NCBI GenBank assembly: GCA_021151805.1
Contig: JAGKWN010000003.1
Location: 23,136-87,135, forward strand
DNA from: Cytophagaceae bacterium
GTDB taxonomy: Bacteria; Bacteroidota; Bacteroidia; Cytophagales; Cytophagaceae
Reading direction: 5' to 3'
Length of the DNA stretch: 64,000 nt
Shown here: positions 54,240 through 63,418 of the stretch, piece after piece
How the letters are laid out: each line of letters begins with the position of its first letter
How positions within the stretch are numbered: position 1 is the first letter of the stretch
Notes under the pieces: generated by a model
What the model was told of the DNA's origin: nothing
The model's input: only the letters and a program-made list of their open reading frames with translations
Databases searched by the model: none
Position numbers and translations under genes: made by a program

Positions 54240-55169
54240 ATGAAAGATAGTATAAAAGTATTTGCTCCTGCTACGGTAGCCAATGTTTCCTGCGGCTTTG
54301 ATGTACTGGGCTTTGCTGTAGATAATCCCGGCGATGAAGTAGTACTTCGCCTGTCAGATAAAAAAGGTGTGCGCATCACTTCCATTACCGGAGATGAAGG
54401 CCGCTTACCAAAAGATGCTGAAAAAAACACCGTTAGTATTTCTATCATTCGTTACCTGGAGAAATTAGGTATTGAACAAGGTATAGAAATTGAACTGACA
54501 AAGAAAATGCCTTTGGGGAGCGGACTTGGTTCAAGTGCAGCTTCTACGGTTGCAGGTGTGTATGCCATCAATCAGTTGCTGGGCAATAAAATGGATGTTA
54601 AAGATTTGCTTCCGTTTGCGATGGAAGGAGAATTTCTTGCCTGTGGTTCTGCGCATGCCGACAATGTTGCACCATGTTTATACGGTGGCTTTGTACTGGT
54701 AAGAAGCTACGATCCGCTGGATGTTGTTAAGCTACCGGTACCTTCCAATCTATATGCAACAATCATTCATCCGCATGTTGAAGTACAGACAAAGGATGCC
54801 CGCAATATTCTCCCTAAACAAATTCAATTAAGCCAGGCCGTTGCTCAATGGGGCAATGTCGGTGGATTGGTTGCAGGTTTGTTGATGAATGATACAAGCC
54901 TGATCGGCCGCTCCATGCAGGATCATATTGTTGAGCCGGCACGTTCGGTATTGATTCCGGGTTTTGATGATGTGAAGAAAGCTGCATTGGATACAGGTGC
55001 ACTGGGTTGTTCCATCTCGGGTTCTGGTCCGTCGATCTTTGCATTGAGTACAAGTCAGGAAGCTGCACAAAAGATCGGACAAGCCATGAAGAAAGGTTTT
55101 GATGCAATCAACATCGGCAGCGATGTGTATGTGTCGACCGTGAATCAGCAAGGACCGAAAGTGATTTAA
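54240..55169 (+). CDS. thrB: Homoserine kinase
   Basis: Phosphorylates homoserine for threonine synthase. 309 residues of the GHMP kinase family: PATVANVSCGFDVLG near the N-terminus, ATP-binding P-L-G-S-G-L-G-S-S-A-A-S (about residues 91-102), and the C-terminal G-C-S-I-S-G-S-G-P-S. Third motif and length are normal. Lies between thrA and thrC in pathway order, separated from both by repeat-filled gaps. Confidence 0.95.
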   Translation: MKDSIKVFAPATVANVSCGFDVLGFAVDNPGDEVVLRLSDKKGVRITSITGDEGRLPKDAEKNTVSISIIRYLEKLGIEQGIEIELTKKMPLGSGLGSSAASTVAGVYAINQLLGNKMDVKDLLPFAMEGEFLACGSAHADNVAPCLYGGFVLVRSYDPLDVVKLPVPSNLYATIIHPHVEVQTKDARNILPKQIQLSQAVAQWGNVGGLVAGLLMNDTSLIGRSMQDHIVEPARSVLIPGFDDVKKAALDTGALGCSISGSGPSIFALSTSQEAAQKIGQAMKKGFDAINIGSDVYVSTVNQQGPKVI

Positions 55170-55286
55170 GCTGAAAGCCTAAGGCCAAACGCCTAAAGCC
55201 GAAAAAGTAAAAAATTAACAAACTCTGTTTAATAAAAGAAATGAATTGCCTTCAGCCTTCAGCTTTAGGCCTTACGCTTTAAGCAT
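55170..55286. repeat. Inverted pair of AAAGCCTAAGGC-type repeats between thrB and thrC
   Basis: AGCTGAAAGCCTAAGGCC then AAACGCCTAAAGCC (55170-55201) and, in opposite sense, CCTTCAGCTTTAGGCC then TTACGCTTTAAGC (55255-55284) are built from the same 7-8 base unit. The thrC frame is open through the second arm (from 55246), giving a false longer start. Confidence 0.6.
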
Positions 55287-55293
55287 AAAAGAA

Positions 55294-56592
55294 ATGAAAC
55301 TATACAGCACAAATCATCAGGTTCCGGAAGTGAATTTAAAAGAGGCAGTATTCAAAGGGCTGCCGGATGATAATGGTTTATACATGCCGGAAAACATACC
55401 AACGTTACCTGCATCATTTTTTGAAAACATTGACAAGCTTTCCTTTCAGGATATCGCTTTTGAAGTATGCAAAGCGTTGATCGGAGATGAAGTTCCTGAA
55501 AAAGAAATCCGCAGCATTGTAGATGATGTATTAACGTTTGATGCACCGGTTGTAAAAGTTGAAGACAATATTTATGTGCTTGAACTGTTTCATGGTCCGA
55601 CGCTTGCATTCAAAGATTTCGGCGCACGTTTCATGGCACGTTTGATGTCTTATTTCCTGCAAAAAGAAAAATCAGAGATCATGATTCTGGTGGCAACATC
55701 AGGAGATACAGGTAGTGCCGTAGCACAGGGCTTCTTAGATAAAGCAGGTATTAAAGTTACGATTCTATACCCAAGTAAAAAGGTGAGTGATCTTCAGGAG
55801 AAACAACTTACTACACTTGGTAAAAATATTACAGCACTTGAAGTGCTTGGTACGTTTGATGATTGCCAGCGTATGGTGAAGCAGGCGTTCCTGGATAAAG
55901 AGATTACTTCGAAGATTAATTTATCTTCTGCAAATTCAATCAACATCAGTCGTTTGATCCCACAGTCGTTCTATTATTTCTATGCCTATGCACAGGCAAA
56001 GAAATTAGGAAAGAAAGTGGTGTTCTCTGTACCAAGCGGAAACTTCGGCAACATCTGCGGCGGATTGATCGCGAAGAAAATGGGCTTGCCGGTAGATATG
56101 TTTGTAGCGTCTACAAACGTGAACGACATCATGCCAAAATATATTAATACAGGTATATTCGAAGCAAAACCTTCTATTGCAACGATCAGCAACGCAATGG
56201 ATGTAGGGAACCCGAGTAACTACCCGCGTGTGATTGAATTGTATGGCAAAGATATCAATGCTTTACGCAAAGATGTAGCAGGTAAAGCATATACAGATGC
56301 AGAAACAGCAGCAGCAGTGAAGTCAGTATACAAAAACACTGGCTACGTAATGGATCCGCATGGAGCTGTAGGTTATTTAGGTTTGAAAGAATATTTCAAG
56401 GAAAGCGGAAAAGATGCTACAGGTATTTTCCTGGCTACTGCTCATCCGGCCAAATTCATTGAAGTAGTAAATGATATCATTGAGAAGGATGTTGAGATTC
56501 CGGCGCGTTTGCAGGAAGTAGCAGGCAAAAAGAAAGAGTCGATCGTTATTGAAAATGACTTCGGAAAATTAAAATCATTTCTGTTAAAATAA
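55294..56592 (+). CDS. thrC: Threonine synthase
   Basis: PLP enzyme turning O-phosphohomoserine into threonine. 432 residues from ATG 55294; the upstream in-frame extension is repeat DNA and is rejected because MKLYSTNHQVPEV is the family N-terminus. The PLP lysine is in L-A-F-K-D-F-G-A-R-F (about residue 107), phosphate-binding loop in V-P-S-G-N-F-G-N-I, and A-T-S-G-D-T-G-S-A precedes them. Completes thrA-thrB-thrC. Ends at a strong terminator. Confidence 0.95.
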   Translation: MKLYSTNHQVPEVNLKEAVFKGLPDDNGLYMPENIPTLPASFFENIDKLSFQDIAFEVCKALIGDEVPEKEIRSIVDDVLTFDAPVVKVEDNIYVLELFHGPTLAFKDFGARFMARLMSYFLQKEKSEIMILVATSGDTGSAVAQGFLDKAGIKVTILYPSKKVSDLQEKQLTTLGKNITALEVLGTFDDCQRMVKQAFLDKEITSKINLSSANSINISRLIPQSFYYFYAYAQAKKLGKKVVFSVPSGNFGNICGGLIAKKMGLPVDMFVASTNVNDIMPKYINTGIFEAKPSIATISNAMDVGNPSNYPRVIELYGKDINALRKDVAGKAYTDAETAAAVKSVYKNTGYVMDPHGAVGYLGLKEYFKESGKDATGIFLATAHPAKFIEVVNDIIEKDVEIPARLQEVAGKKKESIVIENDFGKLKSFLLK

Positions 56593-56602
56593 GCATGCAA
56601 CC

Positions 56603-56640
56603 AACCTGCAGCTTACCAAAGATAAGCTGCAGGTTTATTT
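56603..56640 (+). terminator. Terminator after thrC
   Basis: AACCTGCAGCTTA (56603-56615) pairs exactly with TAAGCTGCAGGTT (56623-56635) around a 7-base loop, then TTATTTTT. Rho-independent terminator of the thr genes. Confidence 0.9.
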
Positions 56641-56650
56641 TTAATGAACG

Positions 56651-57086
56651 TGTTTTTTTTCAGAATCGTATGAACATTTAACAGATTCAAATTTATTATT
56701 CATTTCAAATGCACATACTGGAGCAAGTGCATTAAAATTAGATAGCACACATTTATTTTCGCCGAATTTTTCTAAAGCGTATTATGATATTACTCCTAAA
56801 GAATACATGTGGTTGAGAGTGTCGGTTTGGGTATGTACCTGATTCTGCTTTTACGAACAAGAACAATGCTGCATTGGTTATTTATATAGATAGCAAAGGC
56901 AATACCAATAAATACAGCACCAGAGAATTGATCAATGTAAATATTCCTGCCCGCACCTGGACACGCGTTTATTTAGATTACCTGATTCCGGAAATCAAGC
57001 ACAGCGATGATAAAATGATTGTACACTTCTGGAATATGGGCGGAAGTGAAATATATATTGATGATCTGGTGATTGAAGCGCTGTGA
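56651..57086 (+). pseudogene. Frameshifted remnant of a beta-sandwich domain gene
   Basis: Two + strand frames join into one protein-like sequence. The first (56651 to about 56830) reads S-N-A-H-T-G-A-S-A-L-K-L-D-S, then Y-M-W-L-R-V-S-V-W; the second (from 56832) reads Y-V-P-D-S-A-F-T-N-K-N-N and ends with W-N-M-G-G-S-E-I-Y-I-D-D-L. One lost base near 56831-56834 explains the break. The domain resembles carbohydrate-binding-like C-terminal modules found on Bacteroidota membrane glycosyltransferases. A stop lies at 56645-56647 and no start is visible, so the front is gone. The decayed transferase genes on the other strand nearby support this. Confidence 0.65.
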
Positions 57087-57125
57087 CCTATTGCCCAGGA
57101 ATAACCCCGGGCAATGTATTTTTAG

Positions 57126-58481
57126 TTAAATAGCTTTTTTATTTTTCTGTAATAAGCAATCAATAATGTATTTCAGATTTGATAAAAACGAAGAATTCTT
57201 ATAGCTGATATAATATAAAAGTAAAATCAGAAGCAAATAAAGCACAGCAATAAATTCCGGATCGAAAAATAAAATTCCATAGTGTGGTAGTTGTAATGCG
57301 TGCAGCACGCTTTCCATATTCAGAAAATAAGTAAAGCAAGCAAACAGGAATGGCAGATAGTTGTTGGTAATAGCAAAATACGCAGCAAGAAAGATCAACG
57401 CATAGTGTGAGTACCGTTCATGCATTTGTGTATTACAAAAGAAGAACAACAGCGTAATGAGTGCGGCATTCGCAAATACAAGGTCTAATTTTTTTATTGG
57501 TTGAGTATTTTTATTAAATAGGTTAGCAACACATACTAAGAATAGCGGAAGCAAAGCTGCAACAGAGCTTATGAAGAAAAACAAAAGCCCCCACGTCTTA
57601 TAAGTAATATTTAGCCATGTTCCTTGATCAAGAAGCCCCATTGGATCGTCGAAAATCCAGTACCACCAGTTAAATGCATTCATGGATACAAATGGATATT
57701 TGTCTACAGAGCCAACAATCACATCCATGAGCTTATCTGTTGAGTCGGTAATAATAAAAGGTGAAATAATTAATGTTTGCAACGCAGCCAGCGCCAATAG
57801 CACGAATAACGAATGAACGATCCCCTTAAAATCTTTTATGTTATGCAGTAGTATAAAAAGGATCAGTGGGAAATAAATAATGGCCTGGACTTTAAAGTTT
57901 ATTGCAAGTACGTATAGCAACAGCGCTATTGTATTTTTTCTGTTGATCAGGGCAAGTACACAGGCAAGAAGTAAAAACGCTAAGATGCCATCCACCTGCC
58001 CCCAGATTACATTGTTAAAGAGAAATCCTGGATTCAGCATGACGAAAATAAAAAAGTACGGACGCTGTTCTTTGTCAATGAATTTGAAAAGCAAAAACAC
58101 CGAAGCAAATTCGAAAAGCAGGGTAATGTATTTCAATTCAAAAATGTTGTTTCTGATGAGATCTTCATTTCCTTTTAAGTAGGCAAAGAACCTCAGAATA
58201 TAATGATACAGCGGAGGATAGTCAGTGCCTGAAGAATAAATATTACCTAGATTGTTGTTAAAACTATAACTTGCCCAGTCTGCCCAGCAATGCATATCAC
58301 CCCAATGCCCGTTATGCGGCATAACTACAACAAGTGCGAGGTATATAAAAGCATAAAAGGCAGCTTTGTTATTTAAGGGACTGAAAGAAAGAGATGCCAT
58401 GTAAAAGTATTTTTTAGAGATTGGTTGTAGATATTTTTCTTTTGAGAAATTATTCGTGTCAGTACCGGACTGCGCTTTCAT
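57126..58481 (-). CDS. Gpi18/GT39-like integral membrane glycosyltransferase
   Basis: 451 residues with about ten to twelve membrane helices. The first periplasmic loop has W-G-D-M-H-C-W-A-D-W-A, with the acidic pair expected of polyprenyl-phosphate-sugar-dependent (GT-C) transferases, then T-D-Y-P-P-L-Y-H-Y, a Gpi18 mannosyltransferase hallmark. It should use a lipid-linked sugar made by the nearby GT2 enzyme. Its start overlaps the decayed gene upstream by 23 bases. Family match is good; acceptor unknown. Confidence 0.75.
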   Translation of the reverse strand: MKAQSGTDTNNFSKEKYLQPISKKYFYMASLSFSPLNNKAAFYAFIYLALVVVMPHNGHWGDMHCWADWASYSFNNNLGNIYSSGTDYPPLYHYILRFFAYLKGNEDLIRNNIFELKYITLLFEFASVFLLFKFIDKEQRPYFFIFVMLNPGFLFNNVIWGQVDGILAFLLLACVLALINRKNTIALLLYVLAINFKVQAIIYFPLILFILLHNIKDFKGIVHSLFVLLALAALQTLIISPFIITDSTDKLMDVIVGSVDKYPFVSMNAFNWWYWIFDDPMGLLDQGTWLNITYKTWGLLFFFISSVAALLPLFLVCVANLFNKNTQPIKKLDLVFANAALITLLFFFCNTQMHERYSHYALIFLAAYFAITNNYLPFLFACFTYFLNMESVLHALQLPHYGILFFDPEFIAVLYLLLILLLYYISYKNSSFLSNLKYIIDCLLQKNKKAI

Positions 58482-59252
58482 AATCAGGCGAAGTTAAACT
58501 TTCGTAATAACCCGGGTGCGGATAATCCTTCATGAAATTTATTTTCCAGGAAGTATAATTCATACTGTCATGATGAATCAAGCCTGCCCTGTATTGCCAG
58601 TTAACGTAATAGCCGTAGTATATTGTGCATGCAAGTACTATAAGGTTGTGTATTTTAATACGGGTGATTTGGCTTGTAGAATGGTGTGAATGAATGCTGC
58701 TAAGCCAATCGCGAAAATGCAATAGACGTCAATCATTGGGCGAATAGATAAGCCACCTCCATACCACCAGCACCACCAGCTGAAAATTACATAAGTAAAT
58801 AATGTAAACAGAAGTAGGATCGGCACAAAATTTCGCAAATAAATAAGCCCAACAATGGTATAAAATATATCTGAAAGAATAAGAAAAAGTGAATACACCA
58901 TGGAATAACCATTTGGCGTATACATGTGGGGTTGCAGCTTGGCTATGCCATGGGCCATAAGAAAAAAGGCCGCATATAGAATGGATAAACCACTCGTCAT
59001 TTTAAGCACATGTTTATTCTCAGGTGTTCTTTCTGTCCAGATGACAACGCCTTCAGGCGTATTCTTATCAATAAATGAAAATGTTAAATCATTATAAATA
59101 ATAAGTCCGGGTAAATAAGCATAGTAAGAAATGATATCCCATTCGATCACCCCTTTTCGATACTTTTGATAATAGCCTGCGGTGCATAACATGGCTGTCA
59201 GCAACAGGTATATGGTTATTTTGGATAAGGAAAAGTGAACTTTAGACAGCAC
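58459..59252 (-). pseudogene. Decayed polytopic GT-C glycosyltransferase gene
   Basis: Two overlapping minus-strand frames give one protein. The first (59252-58638) starts with a membrane helix, has E-W-D-I-I-S-Y-Y-A-Y-L-P, K-M-T-S-G-L-S-I-L-Y, then jumps to W-W-C-W-W-Y-G-G-G-L-S-I-R-P and stops. The tail (58722-58459 frame) continues I-Y-Y-G-Y-Y-V-N-W-Q-Y-R-A-G-L-I-H-H-D-S-M. Intact Bacteroidota relatives have about 450-500 residues with ~200 more between the two N-terminal blocks. So there is an internal in-frame deletion and a frameshift near 58660-58690. Confidence 0.7.
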
Positions 59253-59303
59253 GCCGATTTTTGAATTTTATAAACGTCGATAGCTTTTGTATAAGAGAAG
59301 ATT

Positions 59304-60224
59304 TTATATGTTCGTTTTATTGATTACATACAAAGGCCTTTTCTTGATGTTCGTACTGATACGTTTGATGTACTCGCCGATAATACCAAGACAAATCAAT
59401 TGTATGCCGCCAATGAACATGACAGATAGCATGATTGAGGTCCAGCCCTGGATTACATCTTTCAGAATGAATTTGCTGTATAGTGTATACAACATGATTA
59501 AAAACGCAATGCCGGAAACAGCAAAGCCCATGATGGATGCAAACCTTAACGGGAAATCTGAAAAGGAAGTGATGCCATTGAGTGCAAATTGGAACATCTT
59601 TTTATAGGTGTATCCCGTTTTGCCACCGTTGCGTTCATCGCGATCGTAATCAACAGAAGTTTGGTTAAAGCCAATCCAGGAAATTTGTCCGCGCAGGAAC
59701 TTCTCCTGTTCAGGCATCTGGTTTAAAACCAAAAGTACCTTTCGGTCGATCATCCGGAAATCGCCTGTATCCAATGGAATATCAATATTGGTGATGGATG
59801 AAAGGAGTCTGTAAAAAAGTTTTGCGGTCAATTTTTTTAAAAAGCTTTCACCTTTACGGGAACGTCTCCGGGCATAAACAACCTGGAAGTTGTCGTCCAT
59901 TTTTTTATACATATCTACCAGTAATTCTGGCGGATCCTGCAAGTCGGCATCTATAATAGCGATCCGGTTGCCCGCAGCATGTTCAAGGCCTGCAGATACC
60001 GCTATCTGATGTCCAAAATTTCTACTGAAGTCGATGTATTTAACTCTCGCATCTTCTTTTGCCAATTGCTCCAGGATAGAAAGGGAGTTGTCTTTACTGC
60101 CATCGTTCACAAAGATCAATTCATAATCAATAGCAAGTGTGTTCAGTGCTTTTGCTGTACGGTTATATAGCAGGTATATATTCGAATCTTCGTTAAATAC
60201 AGGTATGACTATTGAAAGGTCCAT
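59304..60224 (-). CDS. GT2 family glycosyltransferase (DPM1/GtrB-like)
   Basis: 306 residues: GT-A domain (1-~225) with I-V-I-P-V-F-N-E-D-S, the metal-binding D-A-D-L-Q-D-P-P, and Q-x-x-R-G-Q-I-S-W; two C-terminal helices (~232-255, ~266-290) anchor it in the membrane. Such enzymes load a sugar onto undecaprenyl phosphate for GT-C transferases, matching the Gpi18-like neighbour. Start at 60224; 5' flank to csp is A+T-rich without clear signals. Confidence 0.9.
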   Translation of the reverse strand: MDLSIVIPVFNEDSNIYLLYNRTAKALNTLAIDYELIFVNDGSKDNSLSILEQLAKEDARVKYIDFSRNFGHQIAVSAGLEHAAGNRIAIIDADLQDPPELLVDMYKKMDDNFQVVYARRRSRKGESFLKKLTAKLFYRLLSSITNIDIPLDTGDFRMIDRKVLLVLNQMPEQEKFLRGQISWIGFNQTSVDYDRDERNGGKTGYTYKKMFQFALNGITSFSDFPLRFASIMGFAVSGIAFLIMLYTLYSKFILKDVIQGWTSIMLSVMFIGGIQLICLGIIGEYIKRISTNIKKRPLYVINKTNI

Positions 60225-60457
60225 GTTGATTTAAGGGGAAATGCCGGATATTTTCCGGAACATTTTAAAATTGAAAGTTTAAATATATTACCAATAAATT
60301 GTTTTTTTAGATTTATTACGGGTGTTTTTAAATAAAATATGGGTAACAAATGCGATTTCGCAGGTTTTGGAACCTGGATTTTCAAAAAAAATATGCAAAT
60401 AATTTTTATTCTCGTTTTTATTCATAACTTTAGTATTCAATTAATTACAATACCATT

Positions 60458-60649
60458 ATGAATACGGGAACAGTTAAATTCTTCAATGAGACCAAAGGTT
60501 TTGGTTTTATCTTAGACAGCGCCAGCAACAAGGAAATTTTCGTCCATGTTTCAGGTCTGAAAGAACAAATTACTAAAGACGACAAAGTTCAATTTGAAAT
60601 CGTTGAAGGTAAAAAAGGTGTTAATGCAGTTGAAGTGAAAAAAATCTAA
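60458..60649 (+). CDS. Cold-shock domain protein
   Basis: 63 residues, one complete CSD. RNP1 reads KGFGFIL (usual K-G-Y/F-G-F-I) and RNP2 EIFVHVS (usual V-F-V-H-F-S), with N-terminal G-T-V-K-F-F-N-E-T. It binds single-stranded RNA and melts structures. TAACTTTA at 60425 is a weak -7 box. Flanked by A+T-rich leader DNA and a perfect terminator. The 233-base gap before it shows no other signal. Confidence 0.95.
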   Translation: MNTGTVKFFNETKGFGFILDSASNKEIFVHVSGLKEQITKDDKVQFEIVEGKKGVNAVEVKKI

Positions 60650-60677
60650 TTTCTTTCCAATCATAAACACATTAGTT

Positions 60678-60707
60678 AAAAAGGTCCCGCAATTGCGGGA
60701 CCTTTTT
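60678..60707. terminator. Bidirectional terminator between csp and GT9
   Basis: AAAAAGGTCCCGC (60678-60690) pairs with GCGGGACCTTTTT (60695-60707) around AATT, a perfect palindrome with A- and T-runs at the two ends. It serves csp and, at its edge, the stop of the convergent glycosyltransferase. Confidence 0.92.
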
Positions 60708-61680
60708 AATTCCATCGTTTTTCAATTTCTGCTACCGGCAGCTGCTGTTCGTTCATACAGCGGAAATGTTTTTTAGGACAGCTCTTATAACCGATCTTTG
60801 AACAAGGTCTGCAGTACAAACCCTCAATCTGCCAGTTCGTATGTTCCGTTTTGTAAGGATACATGCCCAGTTCCGGCGTTGTATTCCCCCAGATTGCAAC
60901 AATTTTTTTAGCTAAGGCCGCGCCTATATGCATCAAGCCGGTATCATGTGTGTACAAATAATTACATTGCTGTACGATAGAGGCAGATTGATTTAAATTA
61001 TATGCACCGCAGGCATTAATAATCTGTTTTCCATCCGGGAAATAGGAAAGAAGGCGGGCAGCCATTGGAGCATCATCTTTTCCACCCAATAAAACTATCG
61101 GTTGTGAAATTTTGCCGATCAATTCAATAAGCTTTGCTTCGGGCAATCGCTTTGTCGCATGCTGTGCACCAATGGCAATCGCAACATAGCCACCGGTAAA
61201 AGCAGGCGGCAAAGAGCTTATCGAAACAATATCTTTTTCAGGAATAAAATAATCGAGCCCTTGCTGGTCATTTTTCACCCCCAGCTTTTTTACTGTTGCT
61301 AAATAACGCTCAACAATATGCATGTCGGGCATCACCTTCCACTTCCAGTTTACATAAAACCATTTGCGTAGATTCAGTTTGTCGAACGTATAGCTTTTTG
61401 CTTTCAACGACCACTTGATACGGCGCGTACGCAGGTTGTTGTGCAGGTCAATCACAACATCGAAATTTTCTGACTGTAATTGTTTTATAAAACTTCCTGT
61501 AGAAGAGTCAAGCAGATGCAGCTTGTCGACATAAGGATTGTTTTCTAAAATATTTTTGAAAGAAGACTTCGTGGCAAAATGTATTTCTGCCTGAGGTAAT
61601 TGTTTTTTCAGGCAGCGGATAACAGGCGTTGTTAAAACGATATCACCGATGGAAGAAAAACGAAGGATCAGAATTTTCAT
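60706..61680 (-). CDS. GT9 (heptosyltransferase-like) glycosyltransferase
   Basis: 324 residues with the GT9 markers: MKILILRFSSIGDIVLTTPV at the N-terminus, V-V-I-D-L-H-N-N-L-R-T-R-R, I-A-I-G-A-Q-H, V-L-L-G-G-K-D-D and the donor-site H-D-T-G-L-M-H-I-G-A-A-L. Acts in lipopolysaccharide core assembly. A C-terminal C-x-P-C-x6-C-x3-H-F-x-C cysteine set is common in Bacteroidota members. The stop codon lies in the terminator palindrome. 14 bases after the PolX stop, so probably cotranscribed. Confidence 0.92.
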   Translation of the reverse strand: MKILILRFSSIGDIVLTTPVIRCLKKQLPQAEIHFATKSSFKNILENNPYVDKLHLLDSSTGSFIKQLQSENFDVVIDLHNNLRTRRIKWSLKAKSYTFDKLNLRKWFYVNWKWKVMPDMHIVERYLATVKKLGVKNDQQGLDYFIPEKDIVSISSLPPAFTGGYVAIAIGAQHATKRLPEAKLIELIGKISQPIVLLGGKDDAPMAARLLSYFPDGKQIINACGAYNLNQSASIVQQCNYLYTHDTGLMHIGAALAKKIVAIWGNTTPELGMYPYKTEHTNWQIEGLYCRPCSKIGYKSCPKKHFRCMNEQQLPVAEIEKRWN

Positions 61681-61694
61681 GTGGTGACGTATGC

Positions 61695-63386
61695 CTATTT
61701 ACCTTTGGATTTAAGCCAGCTACTCACCTTATCCAGCGGCCAGGCGTTGAATGTTTGCTCTTTACACAAACCGGCCTTACGTGCTACGCAGATTCCGAAG
61801 TGCATGTCCTGCAAACCGATTTTTTCATGCGCATCGGGATTGATGCTGATGATGCAGCCCTTATCAAGTGCATAACCAATATGTCTCCAGTCCATATCTA
61901 AACGCCAAGGGTGAGCATTGATCTCAATAATCACATTATTTGCCGCGCAGGCATCAATGATTTTTTTATGATCAATCGGGTAGCCTTCTCTTTTCAGGAG
62001 TAGTCTTCCGGTTGGGTGACCCAGCATGGTGGTGAACGGATTTTCAATAGCGGTGATCAAGCGTTGGGTAGCTTTTTCCTCATTCATTTTTAAGTTTGAA
62101 TGAATAGAAGCAACGATAAAGTCGAATGTTTTTAAAACATCGTCTGCATAATCCAGTGCGCCGTCGTTCAAAATATCAGACTCAATTCCTTTGAAGATTT
62201 TAAAACCCGACAAGGTATTGTTTAATTGATCTACCTCTGCCTGCTGCTTGAGAACACGTGTTTCATCAAGGCCGTTGGCATAGAAAGCAGATTTTGAGTG
62301 ATCAGAGATGCCAAAGTAAGAATAACCAAGCGCCATGCATTCGCGGGCCATTTCTTCCACGCTGTGTTTACCGTCGCTATAAGTTGAGTGGTTGTGGAAG
62401 CTGCCTTTGATGTCTGCATTGGTGATCAGTTCATCTAATAAATTAGCCGAAGCAAGCTGAAGTTCTCTGTAGCCTTCTCTTAATTCTGCAGGAATAACCG
62501 GCAGGTTCAGGCTTTCATATAATGCTGCTTCGGTAGCAAATGCTGAAGCGGTAGCGGCTTGCAGATAGGTTTTGCCCGCAGCAGTTTTTAAACGCAAATG
62601 TTTTTCTCCTGACGAACGTTTGAATAATTCCGATCCGAATTTTTCTGGCGTAGTGATGTAAATTTCTACAGGGATATTTTTTGTTTTTTCAAAACCCTGC
62701 CATCTGTACAAACCTGATTTTGCAGGTTCTTCAGTCAGGTATGATAAATTTTGAATGGTTAAAAGCATTGCGCCTGCATCAGTTGCCGGCACCAAAAATG
62801 AAATTGCACTAATGGTTTCCATCATCCGACGCATCTCGCCACAAAGCTGAATGTTGGTGTTGATATCAGTCTTAAGTTTCTTTTCAAGATCAAAAGCAAT
62901 GGCTTCAATATCACCATAAAGATGTTTGTCGGATTGCTTCATGATAAATTGAAGCACCTGTATAATGTTTTCCTGCGTTTTTTCTCCGAAGCCTTTCAGC
63001 TGTGCAACCGAATTATTTTTACAAGCTTCAAACAGCTCTTCCTTGTTTGTTATATGAAGTTCTTTCCAAAGTGTTTTTACCTTCTTCGGTCCAATACCTT
63101 TAATATCCAGCAGTTCAATAATACCTTCCGGTGTGTTTTGCTTAAGTGTTTCGAGCTCGGCTAATTTACCGGTCTGGTTTAACTCAGCAATTTTGGCTGC
63201 AATACTTTTACCTATGCCTTCCTGTTTTTCCAGCTCTGCCGGAGAAAGCAGCGATAAGGCTACCTCTGTTTTTTCTATTTGAAATCCCGCATTCTGAATA
63301 GAACGTACTTTGAAAGAATTCTCATCATGCAGCTCCATGAGCGAAGCCGTTAATAATAGAATATCAGCTATTTCTTGGTTTGTCAA
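61695..63386 (-). CDS. polX: PolX-like protein with PHP nuclease domain; polymerase site degenerate
   Basis: 563 residues. Helix-hairpin-helix region (~1-160; K-Q-E-G-I-G-K-S-I-A-A-K-I, I-K-G-I-G-P-K-K-V), family X polymerase core (~170-315), and C-terminal PHP phosphoesterase (~330-563; F-H-N-H-S-T-Y-S-D-G, S-D-H-S-K, K-G-I-E-S-D, I-E-I-N-A-H-P, P-D-A-H). In active PolX the motif G-S-x-R-R-x-x-E-T-x-x-D-I-D carries two catalytic Asp; here it is G-E-M-R-R-M-M-E-T-I-S-A-I-S, and the third Asp (V-D) is V-E. Polymerase activity is thus unlikely, while the PHP 3'-5' exonuclease or AP-site activity appears intact. Confidence 0.9.
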   Translation of the reverse strand: MTNQEIADILLLTASLMELHDENSFKVRSIQNAGFQIEKTEVALSLLSPAELEKQEGIGKSIAAKIAELNQTGKLAELETLKQNTPEGIIELLDIKGIGPKKVKTLWKELHITNKEELFEACKNNSVAQLKGFGEKTQENIIQVLQFIMKQSDKHLYGDIEAIAFDLEKKLKTDINTNIQLCGEMRRMMETISAISFLVPATDAGAMLLTIQNLSYLTEEPAKSGLYRWQGFEKTKNIPVEIYITTPEKFGSELFKRSSGEKHLRLKTAAGKTYLQAATASAFATEAALYESLNLPVIPAELREGYRELQLASANLLDELITNADIKGSFHNHSTYSDGKHSVEEMARECMALGYSYFGISDHSKSAFYANGLDETRVLKQQAEVDQLNNTLSGFKIFKGIESDILNDGALDYADDVLKTFDFIVASIHSNLKMNEEKATQRLITAIENPFTTMLGHPTGRLLLKREGYPIDHKKIIDACAANNVIIEINAHPWRLDMDWRHIGYALDKGCIISINPDAHEKIGLQDMHFGICVARKAGLCKEQTFNAWPLDKVSSWLKSKGK

Positions 63387-63418
63387 GGATGTAAAAGTTT
63401 AATGGAATATGTAAATAT

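Noticed and set aside
58459..58722. Separate 87-residue protein
   Set aside because: It is the frameshifted tail of the decayed transferase; its first residues (M-H-F-R-D-W-L-S) are reading of the other frame.
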